From: Chryseobacterium pennipullorum
Lineage (GTDB): Bacteria > Bacteroidota > Bacteroidia > Flavobacteriales > Weeksellaceae
Reading direction: 5' to 3'
Length of the DNA stretch: 64,000 nucleotides
Assembly: GCF_003384725.1 (NCBI RefSeq)
Contig: NZ_QNVV01000002.1
Span: 124,001-188,000, forward strand
Shown piece after piece: positions 7,321-16,896 of the stretch (within the stretch, counting starts at the first letter, position 1; every line of letters begins with the position of its first letter). The notes below the pieces were generated by a model, which did no database searches, was not told where the DNA came from, and saw nothing but the letters and a program-made list of their open reading frames with translations. Position numbers and translations under genes: made by a program.

Positions 7321-10116
7321 TTAAAATTCTAATTGCAATCCTACCAAGATTGTTCTTACAGCTGGATAAGTATAAAGGTTGAATGATCCCGGAACAAATA
7401 ATGATGTAGAGTCAGCAGATCCTACTGAAACTTCTGGTTCGCCGTGGAATTTTGTTACAGTAAATAAGTTTTGTCCTTGTGCATATACTCTAAGTTTATT
7501 AACAGGTGATCCTTCTCCCAGGAACGCTTTATCAAACGTATATCCTAGTGTAAGGGATCTCAATCTTAAATAATCTGATTTTTCAATCCACTGATCGGAA
7601 TCACGGAGACCATTGCTATCTACCTTCTGGAATACTCCTGTATCACCTGGTTTTTGCCAAACGTTAGCCGCGGCCTGTGCCATATTTCTACCTGCCACAG
7701 CAAGCGTTGGATTAACGGCAGCGTAGTACATGTTGTTATACGTATAACTTCCAGTTTTGAATGAGAAATCTGCACTGAAATCAAGTCCTTTGTACTGAAG
7801 TGTAGTTCCAAATCCACCAAAGTTTTTAGGGAATGGAGATCTATCAGTAATAGGAACTGCGTTGGAAGCACTGTAAACATCGGTGATGTTACCTGCTTTA
7901 TCGTAATATAATGCTTTTCCGTTATCCGGGTTTACTCCTGCAAACCTTACATTATAGAATACGTATGGAGACTCACCAACTTTAAGATAAGTATCTCCTA
8001 AGTTTCTTTCAGTCTGTCCATCAGCTAATCGGTCAAGAATGGATTTCTGGAAAGAAATATTAGCATGTAAATTCCACTGGAAGTCTTTTCTTTTGATTAC
8101 ATCGACACTAAGCTCAACCTCAAGACCTTTCTGTGACATATCCCCGGCGTTGATATACTGGTAATATCCTCCTTCCTGTTTATCCAAAGGTACTAGCTGT
8201 ACGAAATCTTTTCTCTTGTTCTGATATACTTCTACGGATCCTCGGATTCTTCTGTTCATCATCGTGAAGTCTACCCCTAAGTTGGTAATCGCATTAGATT
8301 CCCATTTAAGATTGGTGTTCCCGATAATATAAGCGGTTTTATCTAAAGTTCCTGGATATAGTGTGCCATTGGCTCCATATAAACCGTAGCTCACGTTTGA
8401 TACATTATAATAATCAGGCAATGTACCGTCGTTACCCGTTGTACCATAGGACCCTCTAAGCTTTAAATCGTTGATAAAGCCTCCTTTCATAAACTCTTCT
8501 TTCGCGATATTCCATGCTGCACTTGCGGACCAGAATACACCGCTTTGGTTATTCACTCCAAATCTTGAAGAAGCATCTCTTCTCAATGACCCGGTTACCA
8601 AATATCTACCCTCATAGTCATAGTTTAACATTCCTGCCAAACTGAACAGCGTATTTCTTGTTTTGATCCCTGTAAATGTATTTCTGTCCGAAGGTGTGGT
8701 AATACTTGGAACACTGATCACTGGAGATTTTAATCCATAAGCTCCTCCATTCGTTGTTTCATTGAAATTATCATTGTATTCGATGAATCCCAAGAAATCG
8801 AAGTTGTGGCTTCCGTATGATTTTTTATAATTGATGGAGTTGTTCCATGTATAATTGAACCCGTAGAATGAATTTTTGTTTAATGCACCCGTAGGAACCC
8901 CATTCACTGTGAGGTCTAGATTTGATCCTTTCTTCAGCCATTGAGTCCCCATAAACCAGTCATAAAGACCGTTGAAATTGGTTTTAAATTTCAGTCCATC
9001 AATAATTTTATATTCAGCGAATAAAGTGACAGGAATTCTCAGTCTCTGATCCTCCAGTCTGTAATTACGGATCTGCTCCACAACATTTGAACCAGCTCTC
9101 ATCGTTTGGTTATAACTTCCGTCAGCATTATAAATCGGCTCATAGGGAGCATACTTATACATGGCTCCGAATGGATTCTGCGTATTGTTTCTGTCTCTGA
9201 AATTTTGTGTTACTTGGTATTGAACTCCAAGGTTGATTCCTACGTTTAGCTTCTCACTCAGTTTATTGGTAAAACCGAAGTTACCGGTGTACCTTTTAAG
9301 GCCGTCTATATCTCTGATAATTCCATTGTCAGAGTCATATCCCAATGAGTAATAAAAAGTACTTTCTCTGGATCCCCCTTGTGCACTGAATAGGTAAGAC
9401 TGGATGCTTGAAGGCTTCAGAAGGTCTTTTTGCCAGTTGTGGTCATAAGCAGCCAATCTGTTCATTTCCTCCTGAGATCTCGGTTTAAATCCAAGATACC
9501 CTAACTGATTCTGAAAGTCCATCAACTCCCTTGAATTCATCATGGTGTAGTTATTGTCCTTCAATCTTTCACTGAAACCGAATTTAGATTCGAATGAATA
9601 ATGGGTTTTTCCGGCTTTTCCGGCTTTAGTCGTTACAACCACTACTCCGTTTGCCCCTCTCGCACCATACTGCGCTGTAGCGGCAGCATCCTTAAGAATT
9701 GAAATCGATTCTACGTCCGCAGGGTTGATCGCACTAAACTGTCTGGCAGTCATATACATCCCGTTTACTACATAGGTAGGTTCAGAAGAACCACCAACAC
9801 CTGCTACTCCTCTTACCTGGATGGTAGCAGCAGCACCCGGCTGCCCTGTAGTACTCTGTACAAATACCCCTGAGGCTCTACCCTGTAGAGAGTTTCCGAT
9901 CGACGTTGTGGGAGAGTTTCTTCTGATTTCATCACCACCCACCACTGCCTGGGCCTGAGTAATCTCATCTGCTTTTTTCTTCTGGTATCCAGTAACGATT
10001 ACCTCCTCGATCTTATTCTCCTTCAGAATAGAATCATTCTTAGATTTTTGCGCAAAGGCAGCTTGTCCTAAAAAAAACAATGCTCCAGCACTTAATACAT
10101 GCAACTTCACATTCAT
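7321..10116 (-). CDS. SusC/RagA-family TonB-linked outer-membrane channel (pair 1)
   Basis: Outer-membrane 22-stranded barrel that imports a nutrient using TonB energy. It has a signal peptide ending AFAQ, a TonB-box-like stretch (EEVIVTGYQ), a plug domain with IQVRGVAGVG and ISILKDAAATAQYGARGANG, and a barrel ending in an aromatic-flanked strand (ILVGLQLEF). The usual N-terminal carboxypeptidase-regulatory-like domain of about 80-100 residues is absent, so the mature protein goes almost straight to the TonB box. The leader resembles that of the second susC. Paired with the susD that follows. Confidence 0.94.
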   Translation of the reverse strand: MNVKLHVLSAGALFFLGQAAFAQKSKNDSILKENKIEEVIVTGYQKKKADEITQAQAVVGGDEIRRNSPTTSIGNSLQGRASGVFVQSTTGQPGAAATIQVRGVAGVGGSSEPTYVVNGMYMTARQFSAINPADVESISILKDAAATAQYGARGANGVVVVTTKAGKAGKTHYSFESKFGFSERLKDNNYTMMNSRELMDFQNQLGYLGFKPRSQEEMNRLAAYDHNWQKDLLKPSSIQSYLFSAQGGSRESTFYYSLGYDSDNGIIRDIDGLKRYTGNFGFTNKLSEKLNVGINLGVQYQVTQNFRDRNNTQNPFGAMYKYAPYEPIYNADGSYNQTMRAGSNVVEQIRNYRLEDQRLRIPVTLFAEYKIIDGLKFKTNFNGLYDWFMGTQWLKKGSNLDLTVNGVPTGALNKNSFYGFNYTWNNSINYKKSYGSHNFDFLGFIEYNDNFNETTNGGAYGLKSPVISVPSITTPSDRNTFTGIKTRNTLFSLAGMLNYDYEGRYLVTGSLRRDASSRFGVNNQSGVFWSASAAWNIAKEEFMKGGFINDLKLRGSYGTTGNDGTLPDYYNVSNVSYGLYGANGTLYPGTLDKTAYIIGNTNLKWESNAITNLGVDFTMMNRRIRGSVEVYQNKRKDFVQLVPLDKQEGGYYQYINAGDMSQKGLEVELSVDVIKRKDFQWNLHANISFQKSILDRLADGQTERNLGDTYLKVGESPYVFYNVRFAGVNPDNGKALYYDKAGNITDVYSASNAVPITDRSPFPKNFGGFGTTLQYKGLDFSADFSFKTGSYTYNNMYYAAVNPTLAVAGRNMAQAAANVWQKPGDTGVFQKVDSNGLRDSDQWIEKSDYLRLRSLTLGYTFDKAFLGEGSPVNKLRVYAQGQNLFTVTKFHGEPEVSVGSADSTSLFVPGSFNLYTYPAVRTILVGLQLEF

Positions 10117-10160
10117 TATTAACAGATTTTAATATATTCAAGCGACAAATATGTTAATAA
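10117..10160 (-). promoter_or_regulatory. Leader/promoter of susC pair 1, shared with pair 2
   Basis: Reading the minus strand, TTATTAACATATTTGTC is followed about 30 bases later by the ATG. The second susC has nearly the same block (TTATTAACATATTTGCC, then ATATATTAAAA and TTGTTAA before ATG). CATATTTG is one base off the TAnnTTTG consensus, so this probably contains the -7 element. Upstream, 10161-10486 is extremely A+T-rich with no gene seen. Confidence 0.5.
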
Positions 10161-10486
10161 ATATCAACAAGATCAATTTACCAAAACCTGAAAACAGCTT
10201 ACCAGAAAAGAAATATTCTCATTGATCTATCTCAATCACTAAAGAATACTTTTAATTGCATTTAAAATTTTAACAAAAAGTAAAGCATTTTGAATATTAA
10301 GAGAATTTTAACAAATAATGAAATTAAAATTAAAATAAATGTATTTTAATTTATTATAGGAAAATATACATTAATATGAATAAAACAAAGAATAAAATTA
10401 CAAGAAAAAAGATTAAATTGGCGCTAGAATATACGGAATTAAGCACCATTTCAGTGGTATTTATCGTAAAATAGATCGTAAAAAAG

Positions 10487-10518
10487 AATGAGACTGTCCT
10501 TTAAGAAACAGTCTCATT
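10487..10518 (-). terminator. Terminator after the second susD
   Basis: 11-bp stem AATGAGACTGT/ACAGTCTCATT with a 10-base loop. On the minus strand it is followed by CTTTTT, so it ends the second susC-susD operon before the first begins. Confidence 0.8.
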
Positions 10519-10574
10519 TTAAAATAATTATAATTTGTTAGTCTTTATAGGTTATTCCATGTGTTGATTTTTTT

Positions 10575-11909
10575 CTAGTAGCCAGGATTTTGATTGGTAT
10601 TTGGATTATTAATTAATTGCCATGCAGGTATCGGCCATAAGTCCAGTCTTTTAGAGAAATAAGGACGTCCCTTACTTTCTATTACCTCCTGTGCTTTTCC
10701 AAATCGCTTCACTGAAAACCATCTGTCAGCTTCTCCATACAATTCTTTTCTACGTTCCATTAACACATCGTCTAATGTCACTGCTGCTAATGGAGCAATT
10801 CCTGCTCTCTCTCTCACTTGATTTACAGGAGTTAACGCATCACCAGATGTTTTCAATCTACATTCAGCAAGGGATAATAGTACATCAGCATATCTTATGA
10901 TAGGTATATTATCCGCACCACTACCGGGGTTGCTGTATTTTCTAAAATAATTTCTTCCTTGTGCAAGAGCAAACATTTTTCTTTTATCGTCCGTATCGAA
11001 AATACTCATAAACTGTGTACGTAAAGAAACTTCTCCTCTTCCACCTACGAGGGCAGGATAAAAAAAGAAAGCCTGGTTTCCACCATCTGTCTCGGTGAAG
11101 TTAATTTTGAAGATATGTTCTGTTGATATAGAAGATGAAAATAGTGCTGTATAGCTTGCAGAAAGTGAATACCCTTTAATATTTTCCAGAATAGCTTTCG
11201 CATCATTATATTGGCCCGTCTCCATATAGGTTTTGGCTAATATCACTTGAGCAGCATCCAGGCTTAGGAAAGTTTCGGACTTTTCGTTGTTCTTTTTAAA
11301 AAATTCAATCGATTTTTTCAAATCGTTAACGATAGATTCATATACAAACTCTTTTGAATCTCTTTTTGGACGGACAACCTCATCTGCAATATAAATTGGA
11401 GTAGTAACATAAGCCACGCCTCCAAATAAGCGTACCAAATTTAAATACATTAATGCTCTTCCAGCATAGGCTTCTCCCAATACCTGATTTTTTACAGGAT
11501 CAGTAATCGTATTCCCCAGGATTGGCTTTGTTTCTACCTGGTCAATGATCGCGTTACAGGTTCTTATTACGGTGTAATGTGCCCCAAAAATACGTCTTAC
11601 AGACAGATTGGTATCTAAAAAGTTACTGGCACCAGCTTCTGCGAATTCAGAAAAAGTGCCGGTATGTGTGAAATCATCGGCAAAAAGTCCTTCAAAAAAA
11701 TGCAATTCTCCTCCATATACATATCGGTTCTGCATATTATTATAGATTCCGTTTGCTGCAGTTCTGGCAATTGCATCAGTTTTTATAAACCCATCTCCTA
11801 CCTGCCTGTCCGTATCCACAGTTTCACTTCCTACCATATCTCTTCCACATCCTACTATGGCAAGTAAAGAAGAAGAAACGATCAGATATTTAATTATATT
11901 TTTTTTCAT
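10575..11909 (-). CDS. RagB/SusD-family outer-membrane lipoprotein (pair 2)
   Basis: Substrate-binding surface lipoprotein partner of the upstream SusC. The lipobox ends VGC near residue 21. SusD hallmarks include the helical repeats around AYAGRALMYLNLVRLFGG, IIRYADVLLSLAECR near the C-terminus, and the ending NPNTNQNPGY. The 444-residue length is a little short but normal. It lies 7 bases after its susC. The N-terminus MKKNIIK is shared with the other SusD, though the sequences are otherwise diverged, so the pairs probably import different substrates. Confidence 0.93.
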   Translation of the reverse strand: MKKNIIKYLIVSSSLLAIVGCGRDMVGSETVDTDRQVGDGFIKTDAIARTAANGIYNNMQNRYVYGGELHFFEGLFADDFTHTGTFSEFAEAGASNFLDTNLSVRRIFGAHYTVIRTCNAIIDQVETKPILGNTITDPVKNQVLGEAYAGRALMYLNLVRLFGGVAYVTTPIYIADEVVRPKRDSKEFVYESIVNDLKKSIEFFKKNNEKSETFLSLDAAQVILAKTYMETGQYNDAKAILENIKGYSLSASYTALFSSSISTEHIFKINFTETDGGNQAFFFYPALVGGRGEVSLRTQFMSIFDTDDKRKMFALAQGRNYFRKYSNPGSGADNIPIIRYADVLLSLAECRLKTSGDALTPVNQVRERAGIAPLAAVTLDDVLMERRKELYGEADRWFSVKRFGKAQEVIESKGRPYFSKRLDLWPIPAWQLINNPNTNQNPGY

Positions 11910-11916
11910 TTTTAGT

Positions 11917-14805
11917 TTAGAAATTTAAGTTAATACCGAATTTAATTGTTCTGTTCATTCCCTGAGTAAAGAAATCTGTTCCAGTGGCTACATTTGCCTG
12001 TCCGAAAGCGTTTACTTCAGGCTCTGGTCCACTGTAATTTGTCCAGGTCCAAAGATTATCCGCAGCTATAAAAAATCTCAATGTCATATCACCGATCCCC
12101 AGTGTTCTTCTAGGTAAGGTATATCCAAGCTGAATTTCTCTTAATCTGATGTAAGAAGCATCCTCAACGAATCGAGATGATGGTCTGTTGTTCCATGACT
12201 GATTAAATCCTCTCACAGGACGTGGTAAACTGGCATTAGGGTTATCCGGTGTCCAGTAATCTGTCTGATCAGCTAATTTCCCAAAGAAAGGATTTCCTGA
12301 AATCCCTGCAAATGTTTTGGAAGAGTTATACATATCCTGGCCAAAAACAAATATGATATTTGCTGAAAGATCAAAGCTTTTATACCTGAATGTGTTTCTG
12401 AAATTTCCAAAGAAATCCGGTTGTGATTTCCCTAAGAAAACTCGGTCATTTGAGTCGATAACCCCATCTCCATTAACATCTTCATACTTTACATCACCAG
12501 CTCTGATCCCCTGATCAAATATAGCTTTAGGAATTTCATCGTTCGATCTGTAAATACCAATGGCATTAAAACCGAAGAATGCCCCTACCGGCTGCCCAAC
12601 ATCAATTCTCGTGGCAAAACCAAAATCTATAGGAACAGGCTGGTCTCCTAAAAGTTTGGTGACCTCATTCTTATTAAATGTAATATTAAATTGCGAGTTC
12701 CATCCTAAATTTTCTGACTTCAGAATAGCAGCATTAACTCCAATTTCATGACCTCTGTTGTACATTTCCGCAGCATTGGATCTATATGTCTCAACCCCGT
12801 TTTCCAATGGCAATGTACCATTTACCAAAAGCTTACGTGATTGTTTATAATAAAAATCGTACGTAAGATTGATCCTGTTTTTAAATAATCCGATTTCCAG
12901 TCCTGCATCGGTTTGACCGGTTCTTTCCCAAACTAAATTAGGATTAGCAAGAACGCCTACCCCATAAGTAGGATTTGGGTTATAGGTAGGTAACAGACCA
13001 TAGGTGTAAATTTGGGCAGCAGGTGATACGTCAAAATTCCCTAAACCTGATTGATTTCCAAGCTCTCCCCATCCGGCCTTTACTTTTAACAAGCTCACTA
13101 CATCTTTTTTAAACCATTCATTATCAGAGATCACATACGCTGCTGAAACTGACGGGAAGTACTCAGTTCTGTTATCATAAGCCAGTTTTGAAGAAGAATC
13201 TGCTCTGAAGGTAGCATCAATAAATAGATTGTTGAAGATCTCCAAACTTAATCTTGAGAAGTAAGAGAATGTTCTGTTCCCTAATGATGGATAGTAAGAA
13301 GCTATAGTTTTTTGCGAGCCAGCGTCCGGTGAAGTAGCTCCTAAAGGTATATTTTGCGTTTGAATATCGGTGAAGAATGTCCGACGGTTAAAATACTCCA
13401 ATCCACCCATTAAGGTAAATCTGAATTTATCACTTATTTTTTCACTGTACGTGATGGTGTTAAACGCTGTAAAAGTATTATACAATCGTCCATTATAGTC
13501 TGCCTGCCCTTTAGCTCCCCTTCCCTGATAAGTATCTATTGGAAATAAACGTGATTCATCATAATTGATCCTTTCCAAATTGAATCTTGTTACCATATTG
13601 AGCTTGGAAGAAAATTTGGACTCAAGTCCTAGTGAAGTATTTACTCCGAAAATTTTTGACAAACCTTTTACATCTGTAGCATTCTGTACCGGGTTTGAAA
13701 AGGTCCATGTATCTGTATTATAACTGCCGTCAGGATTCCAGATATTTTGTCCTGGTGGTTCTAGAACAGCAGCACTCAAAGGTGCGTAAATATTATTATC
13801 ACCATTTATTCTATTGATGTTTTCATTGGAAAGTCTCACAGAACTTACTACTTTGAAAATATCATTAAGTTTCTGATCCAGATTTAATGTAAAAGTCTGC
13901 CGGTTGTACTCCTGTCCTTTTATCACGCCTGACTGGTCAAAATTGGAGAAACCAAGGTAAAAAGTGGTTCTATCATTACCTCCCGATGCACTGGCACTTA
14001 ACTCGTATAGCGGCTGATCTTTTCTGTAAATCTGACGGATATAATCATCTCCGAAATCTGATCGGTAAAAATCTTCAATGGACTGACCGGAACCAGGGCT
14101 CCACACACCATTGGTGGTAGACCAATAATTTCTTCCTCTGCTGGGAGTCGTATTAAATTCTGCCAGGTCAAGCATTCTGTAATAATCTCCAGCTTTCATT
14201 TTTTCAAATGTTTTAATAGGATTCTGGAAACCTACCGTTGAATTCAGACTAAAATTTATTTTCCCTCTTTTCCCTTTTTTGGTTGTGATCAAAACTACTC
14301 CATTGGCAGCACGGGATCCGTAAATCGCAGCAGCAGCAGCATCTTTTAATACTTCAATGTTTTCTACATCTGCCATATTCAATTGAGACAGTAGGTTTCC
14401 GGTTTGTCCTCCGTACGCCACATTCCCGCTTGGAGAATTGGATGATATAGGAATTCCATCCACTACATATAAAGGATCGTTACTGGAAGTTATACTGGAA
14501 ACCCCTCTTAATCTAACATTAAAACCAGCTCCTGGTGCTCCTGATGTAGGCGAAACCTGCAGTCCGGTTGTGGCACCTTGCAGTAGTGCGTCTGCACTGG
14601 GTGCTGAAACTTTCGTCAAATCGTCTCCTTTTACTTTGGAGATCGATGTCGTTACTTTTTTGGCCGACTTGGTACCATATCCTACCACCACAATTTCATC
14701 TATGTCCTGTACCGACGTCGTGTCTTTTTTCACTTTTTGTGCCAGTACAGCCTGTCCCATAAAAAACAGTGCGCCGACACTTAATACTCGTAATTTCACA
14801 TTCAT
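11917..14805 (-). CDS. SusC/RagA-family TonB-linked outer-membrane channel (pair 2)
   Basis: TonB-dependent outer-membrane importer of 962 residues. The start was placed at the ATG giving MNVKLRVLSVGALFFMGQ, ten codons inside the longest frame, because it begins the signal peptide and matches the other SusC's N-terminus. Features are a TonB-box-like DEIVVVGYGT, the plug with VRLRGVSSI and IEVLKDAAAAAIYGSRAANG, and a barrel ending FGINLNF. Like its neighbour it lacks the N-terminal carboxypeptidase-regulatory-like domain. Cotranscribed with the following susD. Substrate unknown. Confidence 0.94.
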   Translation of the reverse strand: MNVKLRVLSVGALFFMGQAVLAQKVKKDTTSVQDIDEIVVVGYGTKSAKKVTTSISKVKGDDLTKVSAPSADALLQGATTGLQVSPTSGAPGAGFNVRLRGVSSITSSNDPLYVVDGIPISSNSPSGNVAYGGQTGNLLSQLNMADVENIEVLKDAAAAAIYGSRAANGVVLITTKKGKRGKINFSLNSTVGFQNPIKTFEKMKAGDYYRMLDLAEFNTTPSRGRNYWSTTNGVWSPGSGQSIEDFYRSDFGDDYIRQIYRKDQPLYELSASASGGNDRTTFYLGFSNFDQSGVIKGQEYNRQTFTLNLDQKLNDIFKVVSSVRLSNENINRINGDNNIYAPLSAAVLEPPGQNIWNPDGSYNTDTWTFSNPVQNATDVKGLSKIFGVNTSLGLESKFSSKLNMVTRFNLERINYDESRLFPIDTYQGRGAKGQADYNGRLYNTFTAFNTITYSEKISDKFRFTLMGGLEYFNRRTFFTDIQTQNIPLGATSPDAGSQKTIASYYPSLGNRTFSYFSRLSLEIFNNLFIDATFRADSSSKLAYDNRTEYFPSVSAAYVISDNEWFKKDVVSLLKVKAGWGELGNQSGLGNFDVSPAAQIYTYGLLPTYNPNPTYGVGVLANPNLVWERTGQTDAGLEIGLFKNRINLTYDFYYKQSRKLLVNGTLPLENGVETYRSNAAEMYNRGHEIGVNAAILKSENLGWNSQFNITFNKNEVTKLLGDQPVPIDFGFATRIDVGQPVGAFFGFNAIGIYRSNDEIPKAIFDQGIRAGDVKYEDVNGDGVIDSNDRVFLGKSQPDFFGNFRNTFRYKSFDLSANIIFVFGQDMYNSSKTFAGISGNPFFGKLADQTDYWTPDNPNASLPRPVRGFNQSWNNRPSSRFVEDASYIRLREIQLGYTLPRRTLGIGDMTLRFFIAADNLWTWTNYSGPEPEVNAFGQANVATGTDFFTQGMNRTIKFGINLNF

Positions 14806-15295
14806 GTTAACAATTTTTAATATATCCAGAGGCAAATATGTTAATAAAAACCAAAAACGTCAAATTATAAAACACTGATAAACAAGCGTTTAATATTAAA
14901 TTATTTCATGAAAAATAGGATAAGGTAAAATATATAAGAGCTATTTTTAAAAAAGACTAAAAAAAATTTAACATATTATATCTTTAACAGAATTTTAACA
15001 AGTATTAAAAATTTTCCCAATTTTAATTTATTTTATTAAATCAGTAAAAAAAATCAACAATAAAGGAGATTATTAATAAAAAAAAACAGTATATTAATTT
15101 TAAAATCACACAAAAAACCAGCACAAAAACAGAAAAATAATCAATAATTAATCCGAAAAACAACAAATTACCTTTTAATTAAAACATATTTTTAATTTTT
15201 ATACAAAATCAACACTAAGAGAAATAGTAATTCAATTCAAAATTCCATGTATCTTACCTGATCCTAAAAATCAGAGCGCCACCTTACTTATTATC
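14806..15295 (-). promoter_or_regulatory. A+T-rich upstream region of susC pair 2
   Basis: The first 40 bases hold the leader shared with pair 1 (ATATATTAAAA, then CATATTTG about 20-30 bases before ATG on the minus strand). The remainder, to about 15240, is nearly pure A/T with long A runs and no gene. This resembles the 10161-10486 stretch and could be curved upstream DNA, but no specific site is recognisable. Confidence 0.4.
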
Positions 15296-15330
15296 AAAAA
15301 AAGCATCCCATTGGTATGGAATGCTTTTTA
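15296..15330 (-). terminator. Terminator after HMG-CoA synthase gene
   Basis: Stem AAAAAGCATcCC / GGaATGCTTTTT (one G-U-type mismatch) around a short loop, with T runs on both sides so it can work in both directions. It lies 21 bases after the minus-strand stop. Confidence 0.7.
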
Positions 15331-15350
15331 TCATAATCTTATAAAAGTCG

Positions 15351-16679
15351 TTATTTCTGAAAGCCGTAGTATCTGGCTCCGTTCAAAACCGGGTTATTGG
15401 ATTCTACAGAAACAAGGCCGAACCCTTTATAATCAGGATTAACTGATTGATTCAACTGTTTTCTATGTAACTTTTCGTAGGTTTCAAAACTAACAGGAAG
15501 TCTGTTGTTAAGATTTTCAAATACATTCCATTTATCCACAACGTTTTTCCAGTTCGCAGAAACTTTCCCGGCAAAAACTTTTGATTTGGAGCCGCTTCCG
15601 TAACCTAGGAATCCTATCTCATTTCCGGACAATTCTTCGTTTTCATTGAACGAAGTCTGCAAACCGGAAAGAAATGCCATAAAAATGGAAGCTGTATACA
15701 TATTCCCTATTTCTGAAGAAGCGCGCTGCGTCTTTTCGATCTGATCAGTGATCAGCTTCAGATAGTTCTCAGATTTTGCCACCGCTTTCTGTTCTTCCGG
15801 TGTTTCATAGGAAAGTCCGTTTTCAAGGCTGTAAATCTCTGTAAATACTCTCTTGCCGTGGAAGGCATATGGAAGGTGGAAAATAATATATTTCCAGTTT
15901 TCGTAAGGCTTATGTTTACCCGTACCTTCTTTATAATGCTGATAAGCTTCTCTTATTCTGTCCTGATAGCACTGGTTGGAATACTGGCCGTCAAAAACAG
16001 GTTCATCGCTAAAGACTTCAATTGTTTCCGGATAGGTATCCGGTGCTCCTGTCAGATCTTCTTTGTTATATAATCTTCTTGGTTTGAAAAAGTCGAAAAC
16101 ACTTTCTGTGGCAACTCCCCAATGATTTTCTATTTCCAGCAGATCAGGTTTTGAAGAAATCAGCAATGCGACTGCTCCACCTCCCTGTGTATATTCTCCT
16201 GAAGAAGCCAATTCGTATTTTGCATAATCGCTGGCGATCACCACTGCTTTTTTATCAGGATTCACCCTGACAAAGTCTAGGGCATTGTGCAAAGCATCTA
16301 CTCCACCAACACAGGCAAAAGTCATATCGAGAACATCACAGTTCCTGAAACATCTTTTTCCGAATTCTTGTTCCAGCACCCCTTCTACCATCTGTATCGC
16401 GTAGGAAGCAGTAGGTTTGGCAGCATCTACTGCACTTTCCGTTCCCAGGTAGATCCTTGCTATTTCTTTTGGGTTTACAGTATAATCTGTTATCAGTTTG
16501 AGCAATGCTTCCGCTGCAAATGTTGCTGCATCTTCATGGACATCCGCAAGCCCCATCTTATGAAGTCCTAATCCTTTCTCCAATTTTGCAGGTTCTATGC
16601 CTCTTTTTTCCGCTAAATCCTTAATTTCCAAATATAAAGAAGGCACATAATAGCTTGCCGCTTCAATTCCAAAACTCAT
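15351..16679 (-). CDS. mvaS: Hydroxymethylglutaryl-CoA synthase
   Basis: Condenses acetyl-CoA with acetoacetyl-CoA to HMG-CoA, the committed precursor of the mevalonate route used by flavobacteria for isoprenoids. The thiolase-fold sequence shows the catalytic Cys123 in DMTFACVGGVDAL, the acidic residue Glu81 in LGTESAVDAAKP, and the glycine-rich GYGSGSKSKVF loop near the C-terminus. Length 442 is normal for bacterial enzymes. On the minus strand TATCTTTC, one base off the -7 consensus, lies about 30 bases upstream. No other mevalonate genes are in the window. Confidence 0.88.
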   Translation of the reverse strand: MSFGIEAASYYVPSLYLEIKDLAEKRGIEPAKLEKGLGLHKMGLADVHEDAATFAAEALLKLITDYTVNPKEIARIYLGTESAVDAAKPTASYAIQMVEGVLEQEFGKRCFRNCDVLDMTFACVGGVDALHNALDFVRVNPDKKAVVIASDYAKYELASSGEYTQGGGAVALLISSKPDLLEIENHWGVATESVFDFFKPRRLYNKEDLTGAPDTYPETIEVFSDEPVFDGQYSNQCYQDRIREAYQHYKEGTGKHKPYENWKYIIFHLPYAFHGKRVFTEIYSLENGLSYETPEEQKAVAKSENYLKLITDQIEKTQRASSEIGNMYTASIFMAFLSGLQTSFNENEELSGNEIGFLGYGSGSKSKVFAGKVSANWKNVVDKWNVFENLNNRLPVSFETYEKLHRKQLNQSVNPDYKGFGLVSVESNNPVLNGARYYGFQK

Positions 16680-16861
16680 AATTTCTTAAATTTTAAACGA
16701 ATTTATGAAAGATAATGTAAAAAACAACAGTAAAAACTATTGATTTTTGTTACATTACTAAAATCTATCACAAGTACAACGTATCAAATCACAAGAATGA
16801 AAAGCAGGGCATTTGAAATTAATTATGTAACAGGCAATTTAAGAGATGCAGCCATATAATT

Positions 16862-16886
16862 AGGCCGGCAAAAAAATTGCCGGCCT
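16862..16886 (-). terminator. Terminator after M1 aminopeptidase gene
   Basis: Perfect 10-bp stem AGGCCGGCAA/TTGCCGGCCT with an A5 loop, 11 bases after the minus-strand stop. Confidence 0.75.
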
Positions 16887-16896
16887 CTGTTTATTT

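Noticed and set aside
5837..14805. A polysaccharide utilisation locus
   Set aside because: Two SusCD pairs are present but no carbohydrate-active enzyme or sensor lies in either operon; the GH13 lipoprotein is over 7 kb away.
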